64,000 bases of DNA from Pontiellaceae bacterium B12227 (lineage in GTDB: Bacteria > Verrucomicrobiota > Kiritimatiellia > Kiritimatiellales > Pontiellaceae), in assembly GCA_029432775.1 (NCBI GenBank), contig JAROAZ010000010.1:1-64000 (forward strand), in the 5' to 3' direction. Positions within the stretch are counted from its first letter, which is position 1; the number at the start of each line of letters is the position of its first letter. Below the pieces are notes generated by a model. The model was not told where the DNA came from, searched no databases, and saw only the letters and a list, made by a program, of their open reading frames with translations. Below, one piece after another: positions 1 through 8,688 of this stretch. A program made the translations under genes and the position numbers.

Positions 1-78
1 TTGACCGCCGTCATGCGGAAATTAATCATCGCCGCGAACTCAGCCGTTAAAAATCCTGATTTTGGGGTTGTCATTTAA
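1..78 (+). CDS. IS110-family transposase, C-terminal fragment (cut by window edge)
   Basis: The window opens in an uninterrupted reading frame of 25 residues ending at TAA. It contains the string AVMRKLIIAANSAV, which resembles the conserved C-terminal end of IS110/IS1111-type transposases (consensus like 'ACMRKLLVILNA'). The rest lies upstream of the window. The following 50 bases contain an imperfect hairpin (97-125) around the perfect palindrome GCGAATTCGC, which may belong to the element's right end. Seen directly: the frame and the motif. Inferred: the family. The fragment is too short to exclude another protein. Confidence 0.6.
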   Translation: MTAVMRKLIIAANSAVKNPDFGVVI

Positions 79-125
79 CACCGTTGCTTTGCGGTCATCT
101 AATCTGCTGCGAATTCGCGTTAGAT

Positions 126-212
126 AAATCCTGCATAATTCCCATGCTGATTGCGCATTTCCTTCAAAAACTGCGCTTCACTTAATAGAGCGATTTGAAG
201 GAGTAAAAAATA
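126..212 (+). promoter_or_regulatory. Leader region, copy 1 of a duplicated upstream sequence
   Basis: This stretch closely matches 4792-4877, in front of the paralogous gene at 4878, sharing the block GCTGATTGCGCATTTCCTTC and a Shine-Dalgarno GAAGGAG. The match continues into the signal-peptide codons of both genes. It presumably holds the promoter, but no convincing -35/-10 pair could be fixed by eye. Confidence 0.45.
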
Positions 213-953
213 ATGAAAACGCTGATGGTACTCATATTAGCCCTCGCCATGGCAGCGGCTGTGGCAGTGGCACCCTCCGAAGAGATCATCACCAAAGCTG
301 AATCGCAAGAGTTTCGGGTGTTCCGGAATGCCGAAGGCAAAACGGTCCGCGGCAGAATAGTGAAATACAATCCTGAAAAGGAAACCGTGATCATCGAGAC
401 GGAAGATAGAAAAGTACGCACGGTCAAACTGGACGACCTGTCGGAGACCGATCAGGCCTATGTCCGGGATTGGAAACCGGTTCCGTTTTCAGATTTCATT
501 TCGCCGAAGCACTTCATCATATCGGCCAGGCGCAGACGGTTGGCGGGCGCAGTGGAATATCTGATCTGGCGCCCTGAGGAAACGGTCGTCTACGACATCA
601 CACTCAAAAACCGGTGCGACTTCAACCTGGAGAACCTGACCCTGGACTACTGCATCTACTACAAAACAACCGAACCGAACATTCGCGGGGCGCAGCCGGA
701 CATAGGCGTTAAGCGCGGCAGGCGGCATATCAAGCGGGTTGCCCGCAGGGGAAATACCCGGCTGGCAACCGAACCCGTGACCTTCCCGACAGAAGACCTT
801 TTTGAATACTACAAGGACGGCGAGGCTCCGCCGCTCAAACTCCAGGGCATCCGCATCCGGGTCTACCTTCCTCTCGGGGACGGCAGAAAGGCCATGCGCG
901 AATATGCCAACCCCGACAACCTGATCAAGGACTACAGGTGGAGTGAACCATGA
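213..953 (+). CDS. Secreted SHD1-domain protein
   Basis: 246 residues. Residues 1-20 form a typical Sec signal peptide ending AVA. Residues about 33-87 form an SHD1-like domain (EFRVFRNAEGKTVRGRI, then VKLDDLSETDQAYV), a small SH3-like fold frequent in secreted PVC-bacterial proteins. Residues about 100-246 form a second domain with an RIRVYLPLGDG..AMRE signature that is shared with the C-terminus of the protein at 4878. Start chosen at the ATG behind GAAGGAG. The function is not known; extracytoplasmic location is inferred from the signal peptide. The stop codon overlaps the ATG of a decayed reading frame. Confidence 0.75.
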   Translation: MKTLMVLILALAMAAAVAVAPSEEIITKAESQEFRVFRNAEGKTVRGRIVKYNPEKETVIIETEDRKVRTVKLDDLSETDQAYVRDWKPVPFSDFISPKHFIISARRRRLAGAVEYLIWRPEETVVYDITLKNRCDFNLENLTLDYCIYYKTTEPNIRGAQPDIGVKRGRRHIKRVARRGNTRLATEPVTFPTEDLFEYYKDGEAPPLKLQGIRIRVYLPLGDGRKAMREYANPDNLIKDYRWSEP

Positions 954-957
954 AAAT

Positions 958-1056
958 ACTAAACACAAAGTTCGCTCCATCGGCAGGATCGAAGGAAACA
1001 AATTCATCAACGATGATGACGATGCGTGGATCAAAGTTGAAGACGACCACAGGTAG
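958..1056 (+). pseudogene. Remnant reading frame (33 codons) after the SHD1 gene
   Basis: Immediately downstream of the SHD1 stop, one frame without a start codon reads as plausible protein (VRSIGRIEGN, then AWIKVEDDHR) and stops at TAG. It looks like the C-terminal tail of a decayed secreted-protein gene from the same array. No homologue is recognised; the call rests on the protein-like composition and position. Confidence 0.3.
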
Positions 1057-1081
1057 AATGAGACGAAAGGATAAAATTGAA

Positions 1082-1096
1082 TTCCAATCATTGGAA
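1082..1096. repeat. Palindrome TTCCAATCATTGGAA
   Basis: Perfect copy of the dispersed TTCCAA-N3-TTGGAA motif, ending 20 bases before the TTG start at 1117. It could be an operator or a mobile repeat. Confidence 0.8.
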
Positions 1097-1116
1097 AACA
1101 GAACAGGAGATTAAAA

Positions 1117-2139
1117 TTGAAAACCATCGCACTTCTACTTGGCATCGCTCTCGCCGGAAGCGTTTCCGGCCAGTTGACGGAAGAATCGATCCGGAAACTT
1201 CTCTCACAACGGGATGAGCTCATCCGGCAGAGAAAATCTGAAGAGATCAGCCGACTGTATACATCAAACGTGACCATCCGAATCGCGGCAACGGGGCACG
1301 AAGATGAAATCAACGTAGATGAGTATTTCAGCTCCTTCAGCGACAAAGCAGAAGATACGAAGTGGCAGAGTTACACCGCCTCCCTGAAAAAAATTGAAAT
1401 CGCTGCAGCTGGACAATCGGCCCGAATTGAAAACACGATTCAATGCACTGTTCTTGTGGAAAAAAATGACGATCAGGTCATCACGTTCTATCAGGACGAA
1501 TTCCTTACGGTAACCAACATCGACCGTGCGCCGAAAATTTCATCCGCCCGGATTGTGTATACCTATCATCCTGTGACGAACGAACTCTACACGCGCGCCA
1601 TGACCCGGCTTGAAGAGAAGGGCGAGATTGATACAGAAACCGCCATCGCATGGCTGGAAGAAGCCGGCTGCACCTATCAGGAGGGCGACGGAAAAAGGCG
1701 AAAAACAACCATCAGCGCCCAAAACAGCCTCAACTCCGGTGATGAAGTTGCAGTACTGGCCGCACAGATTCCCGGCGCGCAAGTGCTCTGGCTAAACTTC
1801 ATCAGCGACGACGGTTTGGGGTACGTCAGTCAAATAAATAACCTGGAAAGCCTGATGGCTCTGAACTCAGAACTGACCGACAACGGCGTGGCCAAACTCG
1901 CGGCATGCACCAATCTCAACGCACTGTTCCTGCACAATTCACAGCTGTCAGACAAGGCTCTGAAACACATTGCCGACTTTCCGAACCTGGAGCGGCTTCA
2001 AATCAGCTCGGGACCGAATGCGGCGCAGGGACTTGCCCATCTGACCCATGCTGCCAAACTGAATGACCTGATGATTTACAATGTCCCCGCAAAATGCATT
2101 CCCCTTCTGAAAAATATCCCCACCTCCAACGACTGGTGA
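1117..2139 (+). CDS. Secreted leucine-rich-repeat protein, N-terminal part of a frameshifted LRR-thioredoxin fusion
   Basis: 340 residues starting at TTG behind AGGAG, with a Sec signal peptide (cleavage near VSGQ). A SnoaL/NTF2-like-looking segment (about 20-150) is followed by leucine-rich repeats (about 210-320). The full-length paralogue at 9806 continues without a break into a thioredoxin module. Here the frame is lost in a run of five A at 2110-2114; adding one A joins this frame to the one beginning near 2094 and restores the paralogue's sequence pattern. The last residues after the run are therefore out of the ancestral frame. It could be a decaying gene, a slippage site or a sequencing error. 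Confidence 0.7.
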   Translation: MKTIALLLGIALAGSVSGQLTEESIRKLLSQRDELIRQRKSEEISRLYTSNVTIRIAATGHEDEINVDEYFSSFSDKAEDTKWQSYTASLKKIEIAAAGQSARIENTIQCTVLVEKNDDQVITFYQDEFLTVTNIDRAPKISSARIVYTYHPVTNELYTRAMTRLEEKGEIDTETAIAWLEEAGCTYQEGDGKRRKTTISAQNSLNSGDEVAVLAAQIPGAQVLWLNFISDDGLGYVSQINNLESLMALNSELTDNGVAKLAACTNLNALFLHNSQLSDKALKHIADFPNLERLQISSGPNAAQGLAHLTHAAKLNDLMIYNVPAKCIPLLKNIPTSNDW

Positions 2140-2975
2140 TCTCCGGCAAGTCCATCAGCGACGAAGACCTGCTCCATTTCGAGAACATGAAGCAGCTGAA
2201 ACGGCTCTGGCTGACCGGCACCGGGGCTACCTATGAAGGGACAAAACAGCTGAAGAAAAAACGTCCGGATCTTTCCATCGGCCCCGATGAATTGGCGAAC
2301 CCCTGCAAAAGCGGCCTGAGCAGAATCGAAATGGCAAAAATAAAATGGGCAGAAAAACAGGACAAGGAGACAGGCACCCTGCCGACCCCGGAGGATCTCG
2401 ATCCCCATCTGAAAACTTTCGGCGGATGGAAAGCCATGAAGTGTCAGGATGACGGAACCCTCAGCATCAATCCGGTCGGTGAAGGAGCCTCCTGCTCAAT
2501 CCACGGGGCGGGCAGAGCACGCAAGCCCGCGCCCAAAGGTCTTTCAAAAGCAGATTTCGATATCGACGGCGCAAAGGTCGGACGCTGGACAATGGACATG
2601 GAAGCCGCAAAAAAACTCGCAGCCGAAAAACAGCTGCCGATCCTGCTGAACTTTACTGGTTCCGACTGGTGCGGCTGGTGCAAACTGATGGAGAAAAATG
2701 TCTTCACCCAGCCGGACTGGAAGGCCTACGCCAAAGACAGCATCATCATGGTGCTAATCGATTTCCCGCGCAACAAAACTGCGGTTCCGGAAAAATACAC
2801 AAAACGCAACGATCAGCTGAAGAAGCAATATGGGATTAATGGCTACCCCACCTTTGTCCTGCTCAATTCCGACAGTTCCTCCGAACTCGGTCGGCTCAAA
2901 GCCGGACGCAATAAAACACCGGCAAGCTTCATTGAGGAAGTAAAGGCCCTGCAGAACACGGAGGGAGGAAAATGA
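2094..2975 (+). CDS. Thioredoxin-like C-terminal part of the frameshifted LRR fusion
   Basis: Open frame of 293 codons that aligns with the second half of the protein at 9806: a last LRR, a CQDDGTLSINPVG...CSIHG segment, and a thioredoxin-like fold with WCGWCK (Cys 193 and 196) and a cis-proline region GYPTF. WCxWC proteins of this type are usually extracytoplasmic disulfide-handling or unknown-function proteins. There is no Shine-Dalgarno sequence before the ATG at 2094, so independent translation is doubtful; the piece is probably the downstream half of the gene at 1117. Its stop overlaps the next start (ATGA). Confidence 0.65.
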   Translation: MHSPSEKYPHLQRLVISGKSISDEDLLHFENMKQLKRLWLTGTGATYEGTKQLKKKRPDLSIGPDELANPCKSGLSRIEMAKIKWAEKQDKETGTLPTPEDLDPHLKTFGGWKAMKCQDDGTLSINPVGEGASCSIHGAGRARKPAPKGLSKADFDIDGAKVGRWTMDMEAAKKLAAEKQLPILLNFTGSDWCGWCKLMEKNVFTQPDWKAYAKDSIIMVLIDFPRNKTAVPEKYTKRNDQLKKQYGINGYPTFVLLNSDSSSELGRLKAGRNKTPASFIEEVKALQNTEGGK

Positions 2976-4768
2976 AAAAAATACTGACCATTTCTGCATT
3001 AACGTGTTCGCTGTTCAGCTCTCTTGCTTATGGGGAGAACCTTCTTCTATCTCCTGATTTTTGGGAAACTGCATCCGCTGAGGATGTCAATTCCGCGCTG
3101 GCTGACGGTGCAGATGTGAATGCCCAGACTAAAGGTGGATATACGCCCTTGATGTTTGTGATGTATAAGGACTCCGACCCGGTCATTATTGATCGGTTGA
3201 TCTCGCTGGGTGCAGATTGTAATGCTGAAGACAAAAAGGGCAGGACCGTTTTAATGTTTGCAGCGAGAGTGAACCCCAACCCAGAACTGATTGAGCGGAT
3301 GGTTAAGTTGGGAGCGGATGTCAATGCGAAGGACAACGAAGGTGAGACCGCTTTGATATATGCGGCAAGTCGAAACAACCCGGAAGTTGTTGAACGATTG
3401 GTTCAGCTGGGGGCGGATGTCAATGCACGGGAGGAGGAGCATGGGTATACCGTTTTGATGTTTTCGGCAATGGGCAACTCTGATCCGAAAGTGATTGAGC
3501 GCTTGGTTAAGCTGGGAGCGGATGTGGATGCACGGAACAAATCCGGGAATACGGCGTTGATGCTTGCGGCGGTGGGTAATACCACAGGCGTTGAGATGCT
3601 GGTGAGTCTGGGGGCGGATGTTAATGCCTCACTCGATAATGGGAATACCGTTTTAATGCTCGCGGTATTACAGCGGCAGAAGAACCCCTCCCTTCCCCGG
3701 TTGGCGAGGAATGCCGATATTATTGAGCGACTATTAAAACTGGGGGCGGATGTTTCATGTACAAATAAGCTGGCTCAAACGGCCTTGGATCTAGCAGAAA
3801 AAGGAAGCAACGATTATCAAACGCTTATGTCGGCCCGGAAACCGCAGTCAGGAATCGTGTTTTCAAAAGGGAACGTGGGAGACCGGGGAATAAGATCCGT
3901 TAAGCCGGACATGACTGACGTAAAGCAGTTGACCCGCGAAAAACGCGACCACGCTCCAACATGGTCTCCCGACGGAGACTCCATTGCTTTCCTCGCAACG
4001 CGTGAAGCGGATTATGAGTTGCTGGCAAAGTACCGGCTCTGCATGCATTCCGCGCTTTATATCATGGATGGCAAAGGCGGCGGGCAAAGACGGATTGTCG
4101 ATGTGCCATTGATGATTTTCGAATGGTCGCCGGACAGTCAGCACATCGCATTCATTTCGGGATATGAGAACAGCGAAAATTACGACAAGGACGGCATTGA
4201 AAAATCGTCGCTCTACGTTGTGGATATACAGGGTAGCAAACCACAACGACTGACAGACGTCGATGGCAAGCTCCAGATCGGAATGAGCTGGTCGCCTTCG
4301 GGCTGCGAAATTGCCTACAGTGCGCAGGTAGCCGCCGGGAAGTATGACATCTTCACGGTCAATGCCGACCGTCCCACCCCCAAAAGAATCGCCACGGGCA
4401 CCAATCCCGTTTGGTCGCCCGATGGAAAACGGATCCTGTTTCTTATTCGCGGAGGACGCCGCCCAACTTCAACAACGGGGATCCATAGTGTTGATAGGGA
4501 TGGCGGCAACCAGGAGCAGGTATCCACTGCGGCAGGATATGTGAGATTGATAGGGTTTTCGCCGGATGGTGAAAGGATTCTCTACGTGTCCAACAGTGAT
4601 GTGTATGCAATGGATTCAGACGGATCAAACAAAGTGAATCTGACCAAAGGAATGTTCAAGGCAATCGATATACCTCAATTTATCGAGCATGGCACAAAGG
4701 TGTTTTTGGCGGGAAGAAAAGACCGCGAATGGGAGCTGTTCAGCATCGGTATCGAAGGAGCCAATTAA
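2972..4768 (+). CDS. Secreted ankyrin-repeat / TolB-type beta-propeller fusion
   Basis: 598 residues. Sec signal peptide (1-21). About seven ankyrin repeats (residues 35-290) with recurring L.LGADVNA and G.TALM motifs. Then a six-bladed propeller-like part (about 310-598) with repeated WSPDG or FSPDG blade motifs (PTWSPDG, EWSPDS, SWSPSG, VWSPDG, FSPDG), as in TolB/PD40 proteins. Both halves are protein-interaction scaffolds; no catalytic motif is seen. It overlaps the preceding gene by ATGA, so translational coupling is likely. A periplasmic or surface role is inferred. Confidence 0.75.
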   Translation: MKKILTISALTCSLFSSLAYGENLLLSPDFWETASAEDVNSALADGADVNAQTKGGYTPLMFVMYKDSDPVIIDRLISLGADCNAEDKKGRTVLMFAARVNPNPELIERMVKLGADVNAKDNEGETALIYAASRNNPEVVERLVQLGADVNAREEEHGYTVLMFSAMGNSDPKVIERLVKLGADVDARNKSGNTALMLAAVGNTTGVEMLVSLGADVNASLDNGNTVLMLAVLQRQKNPSLPRLARNADIIERLLKLGADVSCTNKLAQTALDLAEKGSNDYQTLMSARKPQSGIVFSKGNVGDRGIRSVKPDMTDVKQLTREKRDHAPTWSPDGDSIAFLATREADYELLAKYRLCMHSALYIMDGKGGGQRRIVDVPLMIFEWSPDSQHIAFISGYENSENYDKDGIEKSSLYVVDIQGSKPQRLTDVDGKLQIGMSWSPSGCEIAYSAQVAAGKYDIFTVNADRPTPKRIATGTNPVWSPDGKRILFLIRGGRRPTSTTGIHSVDRDGGNQEQVSTAAGYVRLIGFSPDGERILYVSNSDVYAMDSDGSNKVNLTKGMFKAIDIPQFIEHGTKVFLAGRKDREWELFSIGIEGAN

Positions 4769-4791
4769 CATGAGAAATTTCACGAGAGGTA

Positions 4792-4877
4792 CAAATCCCG
4801 CATAATCCCTAGCTGATTGCGCATTTCCTTCAATAAATACGCTTAAGTAAGTAGAGCGACGAGAAGGAGCAGTAATC
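4792..4877 (+). promoter_or_regulatory. Leader region, copy 2 of the duplicated upstream sequence
   Basis: Near copy of 126-212, sharing GCTGATTGCGCATTTCCTTC, CGCTT and GTAGAGCGA before a GAAGGAGC ribosome-binding site. It precedes the paralogue of the gene at 213. The likely common regulation of the two genes is inferred from this identity. Confidence 0.45.
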
Positions 4878-6119
4878 ATGAAAACACTAGTGGCACTCAT
4901 ATTAGCCAAGGCCATGGCCACGGTGGCGGTGGCGGGCGGCTTCGTAGAGAACCCACGCAACGGGCACCTTTACAAAGCGGTGTATGTTCCCGGAGGCATC
5001 AGCTGGAGCGATGCGAAAGTTGCGGCCGAAAAGGCCGGCGGATATCTCGCAACCATCACCTCCATGGACGAACAAAAGTTTATCCACTACCGGGTCGTGA
5101 ACGACGAGAGACTCTGGTTGCTGGCCACCCCCTACGACAACTTCGGCCCATGGATCGGAGGCTATCAGGAACGCGGGGCGCGCGAACCGGACGGCGGCTG
5201 GAAATGGGTGACCGGGGAAAACTTTTTCTTTTCCTGCTGGGCTTCGATGGAACCGTCGGGCCGATGGAAAGGTAAGAATGAAAATCGTCTGCACCTCTAC
5301 TGCAAAAGTTCTCCGCGGAAAGGAACGAAATGGAATGACATGCTCGACGATCCCGACGATCAAGCCATCTGCGGATATGTTATCGAAAAGGGGGCAACCG
5401 ATACCGGATCCGCCGAACCCCTACTGACAGCCCCCCCGCAGGAATTCCACGATTTTCTCGGCGCGAATGGGAAGTCCTGCCGGGGGCGTATTCTGGGCTA
5501 CGACCCGAACAGCGACTCCGTGACCATTGAAAAGGAAAACAAACGCTCATATACGGGCGCCTTAAGCCACTTCTCGGAAGCCGATCAAACCTACGTCCGG
5601 GAATGGCACCTCGTTAAGGAGCTCTGCACGCCCAAGCGCGTGCGCATCGCCGCGAAGCAAATACAGGTTGGAGACGAGCGGGAAATTGAATACCACGACA
5701 ACCAGGGTAACCAACGCTGCCTGCAAACCATGGTAAACCACGCCTACAGCGTTACGCTGGACAACCGCACCTCTTCCGACCTGAACAACCTGACGGTCGA
5801 GTATTGCATCTACTATGAGCAGGAGCGGCCAAGCCCACACGGACCCAGAACCGCCAAAGGAGTTCAATGCGGAACGCTCCCGACCGGCACGTTGGCCGGC
5901 AGAACCAAAGCGACAGACGAAACCGAGCACGTGGTGCTCTCCAAGCGCAGATTCATCAACTACAACGGCAATGCGGTGCTAAAGGGAAAGATCGAGGGCA
6001 TCTGGATCCGGGTCTTCCTTCCCCTGGCCAACGGGCAAAAGGCCATGCGCGAGTGCTCCATACCAAAGACGTTGATGAAAGACCGCCAATGGGCCACGTC
6101 CGACATCATTGTAGAATAG
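4878..6119 (+). CDS. Secreted C-type-lectin / SHD1 protein
   Basis: 413 residues: signal peptide (1-19), a C-type-lectin-like domain (about 29-170; W.DAK..AEKAGGYLATITS, WIGG, WNDM, ICGYVIE), an SHD1 domain (about 189-243; EFHDFLGANGKSCRGRI) and the C-terminal domain also found in the protein at 213 (RVFLPLANGQKAMRE). In effect the gene at 213 with a lectin module inserted after the signal peptide. CLECT domains bind carbohydrate or protein ligands; the ligand is unknown. Likely exported. It shares leader and signal-peptide sequence with the gene at 213. Confidence 0.75.
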   Translation: MKTLVALILAKAMATVAVAGGFVENPRNGHLYKAVYVPGGISWSDAKVAAEKAGGYLATITSMDEQKFIHYRVVNDERLWLLATPYDNFGPWIGGYQERGAREPDGGWKWVTGENFFFSCWASMEPSGRWKGKNENRLHLYCKSSPRKGTKWNDMLDDPDDQAICGYVIEKGATDTGSAEPLLTAPPQEFHDFLGANGKSCRGRILGYDPNSDSVTIEKENKRSYTGALSHFSEADQTYVREWHLVKELCTPKRVRIAAKQIQVGDEREIEYHDNQGNQRCLQTMVNHAYSVTLDNRTSSDLNNLTVEYCIYYEQERPSPHGPRTAKGVQCGTLPTGTLAGRTKATDETEHVVLSKRRFINYNGNAVLKGKIEGIWIRVFLPLANGQKAMRECSIPKTLMKDRQWATSDIIVE

Positions 6120-6159
6120 AGGATCACTGAACGAAACGAAGGAACTCGGAGGAAAGATC

Positions 6160-6861
6160 ATGAAAACGAAAACAACCCGATTAATGATGGGACTGATGAT
6201 TTTCATACTGAACAGCGTTCAAGCCAACATCGCCGGTCATTGGGAGGGCGAGCTTAAAGGCGATGACGACCAGCCGTTTCAGGTTACGCTCGACCTCGAC
6301 AAAAACGAAGCATCGGAGTGGATCGCCAGCATGGGAATTCCTGAAGAGAACATGACCGGTCTGGTGGTGCAGGATGTAACCGTTGAAGGCAAGACCGTAG
6401 AGTTTGTCGCCGTCGAACTGATGATGACCCCCTTCAACCTCAAGCTCGGACCGGAAGGAACACTGAAAGGAACGACCTCCGGTCGGGCACCGCAGTCGGT
6501 TGAACTCAGGCGCACGGGCGAAGCAAAGATAAAACTGATTACGGCCAGCCCGGCTGTCTCGGAACAGCTGGAGGGCGACTGGGAAGGCATGCTCCAGACG
6601 CCCCGATGCGGAGTCCCTATGGCATTCCACTTCAAGAACCAGCCGGACGGCACGGTGAAAGCGACCATGGGCACCGACCGGGATAAAAACCTGCCCCTCA
6701 ATGATGTCAAGCAGACGGGCCAAAAGGTGGAGTTCGGGATGAAAATCGCTCACTCCCGTTTTGAGGGAACACTGAACGAGGAAGGCACGGAGCTGACCGG
6801 TCAGATGATCCATGGCGACAATGAACATTTCTCGCCCATGACGTTGCGGAAGAAGCAATGA
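6160..6861 (+). CDS. Secreted protein with two repeated beta-rich domains
   Basis: 233 residues with an N-terminal signal peptide (cleavage near VQAN). Two related halves begin at IAGHWEGEL (about 24) and LEGDWEGML (about 140), each followed by short alternating beta-type strands and a late V.F motif. This pattern is common in secreted proteins next to serine hydrolases in PVC bacteria, but no enzyme signature is seen. Start chosen behind CGGAGGAAAG. Function unknown. Confidence 0.65.
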   Translation: MKTKTTRLMMGLMIFILNSVQANIAGHWEGELKGDDDQPFQVTLDLDKNEASEWIASMGIPEENMTGLVVQDVTVEGKTVEFVAVELMMTPFNLKLGPEGTLKGTTSGRAPQSVELRRTGEAKIKLITASPAVSEQLEGDWEGMLQTPRCGVPMAFHFKNQPDGTVKATMGTDRDKNLPLNDVKQTGQKVEFGMKIAHSRFEGTLNEEGTELTGQMIHGDNEHFSPMTLRKKQ

Positions 6862-6878
6862 GGGAAAGGAAGCGAACC

Positions 6879-7289
6879 ATGAAAACAAAAACAAATGATG
6901 TGACGGGAAAAAGGCGAAAATTCGCCGCGGTTTGCCGGTGGACGGCACGAATCGTCGGGACATTGCTGATTATCCTGATACTGCCCTTTGCAATTGAATA
7001 TAAATCCGATCTGCTGGCGCCGCCGCCGGGAACCCTGGTCTTTTTCCTCGGAACAGGCATTATCATGATTGGCATTCTGGTCGGGTGGTTCCGGGAACTG
7101 GCGGGAGGTTTGATTTCGCTGGCCGGCTTCTGTCTTGGCTTTGCCGCTCTATATTCCGCCGTCGGAGCGGCGAACGTGTTTTATGTGCCCATGGCCCTGC
7201 CCGGCGTTCTCTATCTCGCAAGTGCAGGATTAAGGCACCTCAACCATCTGGATGGTCCGGATAAAGGAGTTAAGAACTCCGGAGGTTGA
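6879..7289 (+). CDS. Small four-helix membrane protein, paralogue of the protein at 8689
   Basis: 136 residues with about four hydrophobic segments (TLLIILILPFAIEY; VFFLGTGIIMIGILVG; GLISLAGFCLGFAALY; PGVLYLASAGL). The protein at 8689 is nearly identical over the membrane part. Start set at 6879 because AGGAAG precedes it and the N-terminal length then matches the paralogue; an upstream ATG at 6858 overlapping the previous stop is possible. Family not recognised. Confidence 0.65.
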   Translation: MKTKTNDVTGKRRKFAAVCRWTARIVGTLLIILILPFAIEYKSDLLAPPPGTLVFFLGTGIIMIGILVGWFRELAGGLISLAGFCLGFAALYSAVGAANVFYVPMALPGVLYLASAGLRHLNHLDGPDKGVKNSGG

Positions 7290-7301
7290 ACAATGAAAAC
7301 T

Positions 7302-7411
7302 CCCCGCAGCAACTTGCGGGGTATTAATTTGGAGGGGCTCGGGCCTCCGAGCCTTGCGCACGCTGGTCGTCGAGGCCGACGTCCCTCCAGCAATCGCAGC
7401 AAGCTGCGGGG
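7302..7411. repeat. Two hairpin repeats sharing GCAGCAA...TGCGGGGTATT
   Basis: CCCCGCAGCAACTTGCGGGG (7302-7321) can fold into a 7-bp stem. A second related unit lies at 7395-7411, around CGCAGCAAGCTGCG. Both are followed by GGTATT. The interval is also open in one frame (7292-7435, 47 residues with two R-S-x-L-R-G-I repeats), but this is probably a by-product of the repeat. It resembles intergenic REP-type sequence rather than a terminator. Confidence 0.55.
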
Positions 7412-7453
7412 TATTGACCCCAAGGCTTGGTCATAAAATACGGAGGAAAGGTC

Positions 7454-8602
7454 ATGAAAAAAAGAACAACCCTGTTAACGATTGGACTGCTGATTTCCAC
7501 CCTGATAGGCAACATGGCTTACTCGCAGAGAGAAAAAAAGGCAACGCCGGTTGAAGGATTTCCGGAGGCAACGGTTACCATCTTTCCTTTGGTGCAGACC
7601 ATTACCGGCCCGACCCCCACCGAAAAATATAAGAGATTCGCCAAAGCCGTAAAACAGAAATATCGCGCGGACGCAAAAGGCGAGGCCGAGTTTCTGGGAT
7701 TGCTGCTGGAGGAAAAAGGCTACGACCAGTATGTGATAACGGATGCCGAATTCTGGTTTCCAGAGGAAGAGAAGGCACGCAAGGACCGGGCCGCGATCTT
7801 CAGCAAGGCGGTTGCCCAGCAGGAACTGAAGACCGACTATGCCCTATGTGCTGACATTATCTGGCATATAGAAAAAAGCTGTCAGGAAGTGTATGCGGTG
7901 CTCGTGGATGCGCAGGGAAAAGTCGTGTGGGAGGACCGCCAAGGTCACGGCGATCCGGAGTTTGATAGTAATTTCCCGGGTACACCAAGAAAGTGTATTG
8001 CGCTGCTGCGCAGTCGCCTGACGCCCGTCATGGGACTGGATGCCCTGCCCCGGAAAAAGCTGGCACCGGAAAAGGAAAAAATACTCAGGGAACTGCGCAT
8101 GAAAGAGCCTCCAAAGGGTCCCGAGTTTGCAGCCATTGAAAAGCGGTTGAATGCGCTGAAGAAAGCGGCGGCGGTTTCCCGCATGCAGATTTATCCCTCC
8201 CGGGTCGATGGCGACTATACCGTTCCCGGCGAAACGCAGAACCTGGTTTCCCTGATCAACAAAAGCAAGCTGATCAAAGCCGGAAAAGCGAAAGACAATC
8301 CGAAATTGGAAGGCCAGGGCTGGCCGAATGAAATGGAAGTCCTCTGGCTGTTTGCCAATACCGTAAAAGAATACGCCCGGCAGCACCCGATCGATAGCGA
8401 TTATGCGCTGTTTGCTGACTACTGGAGAACGCCCCGCGGGCAGGTCTGGGCCGTGCATTTCGTAATTCTTGACCGCAACGGCGATTGGGTGATTGTGGAC
8501 ATGCAGAACAATCACAAGAACGACTTCCGGCAAATCAATCCCCAGAATCTGGAAGGGTGCAATGCTCTCGTGCTTAAACGGCTGGAGGGATATTTGCATT
8601 GA
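7454..8602 (+). CDS. Secreted protein with two copies of an unknown domain
   Basis: 382 residues; start at the ATG behind GGAGGAAAGG. Signal peptide 1-24 (NMAYSQ). Two repeats end in TDYALCADI...VYAVLVDAQGKVVWEDRQ and SDYALFADY...VHFVILDRNGDWVIVDMQ. The smaller protein at 9177 has one such unit (TDYILFARF...VLMDAGGQIVW). The beta-strand plus 'D..G..VW' ending resembles periplasmic GNA1162/CsgG-like or lipoprotein-type folds, but no family is claimed. Function unknown. Confidence 0.65.
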   Translation: MKKRTTLLTIGLLISTLIGNMAYSQREKKATPVEGFPEATVTIFPLVQTITGPTPTEKYKRFAKAVKQKYRADAKGEAEFLGLLLEEKGYDQYVITDAEFWFPEEEKARKDRAAIFSKAVAQQELKTDYALCADIIWHIEKSCQEVYAVLVDAQGKVVWEDRQGHGDPEFDSNFPGTPRKCIALLRSRLTPVMGLDALPRKKLAPEKEKILRELRMKEPPKGPEFAAIEKRLNALKKAAAVSRMQIYPSRVDGDYTVPGETQNLVSLINKSKLIKAGKAKDNPKLEGQGWPNEMEVLWLFANTVKEYARQHPIDSDYALFADYWRTPRGQVWAVHFVILDRNGDWVIVDMQNNHKNDFRQINPQNLEGCNALVLKRLEGYLH

Positions 8603-8650
8603 ACACCACTGGACGGGCTCAAGTAAAGGGAGCTGAAACCGGGATGCGTC

Positions 8651-8665
8651 TTCCAATGTTTGGAA
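8651..8665. repeat. Palindrome TTCCAATGTTTGGAA
   Basis: Perfect copy of the dispersed motif, 23 bases before the ATG at 8689 and just before its ribosome-binding site. Confidence 0.8.
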
Positions 8666-8688
8666 GAGTTCAACCAAGGAGTAAAAAA

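Noticed and set aside
72-125. Possible integron attC site (ATTTAAC ... GTTAGAT)
   Set aside because: The two 7-mers fit the degenerate core rules, but the arms between them do not pair as an attC should and no integrase or cassette array is present; the IS110-type end explains the region better.
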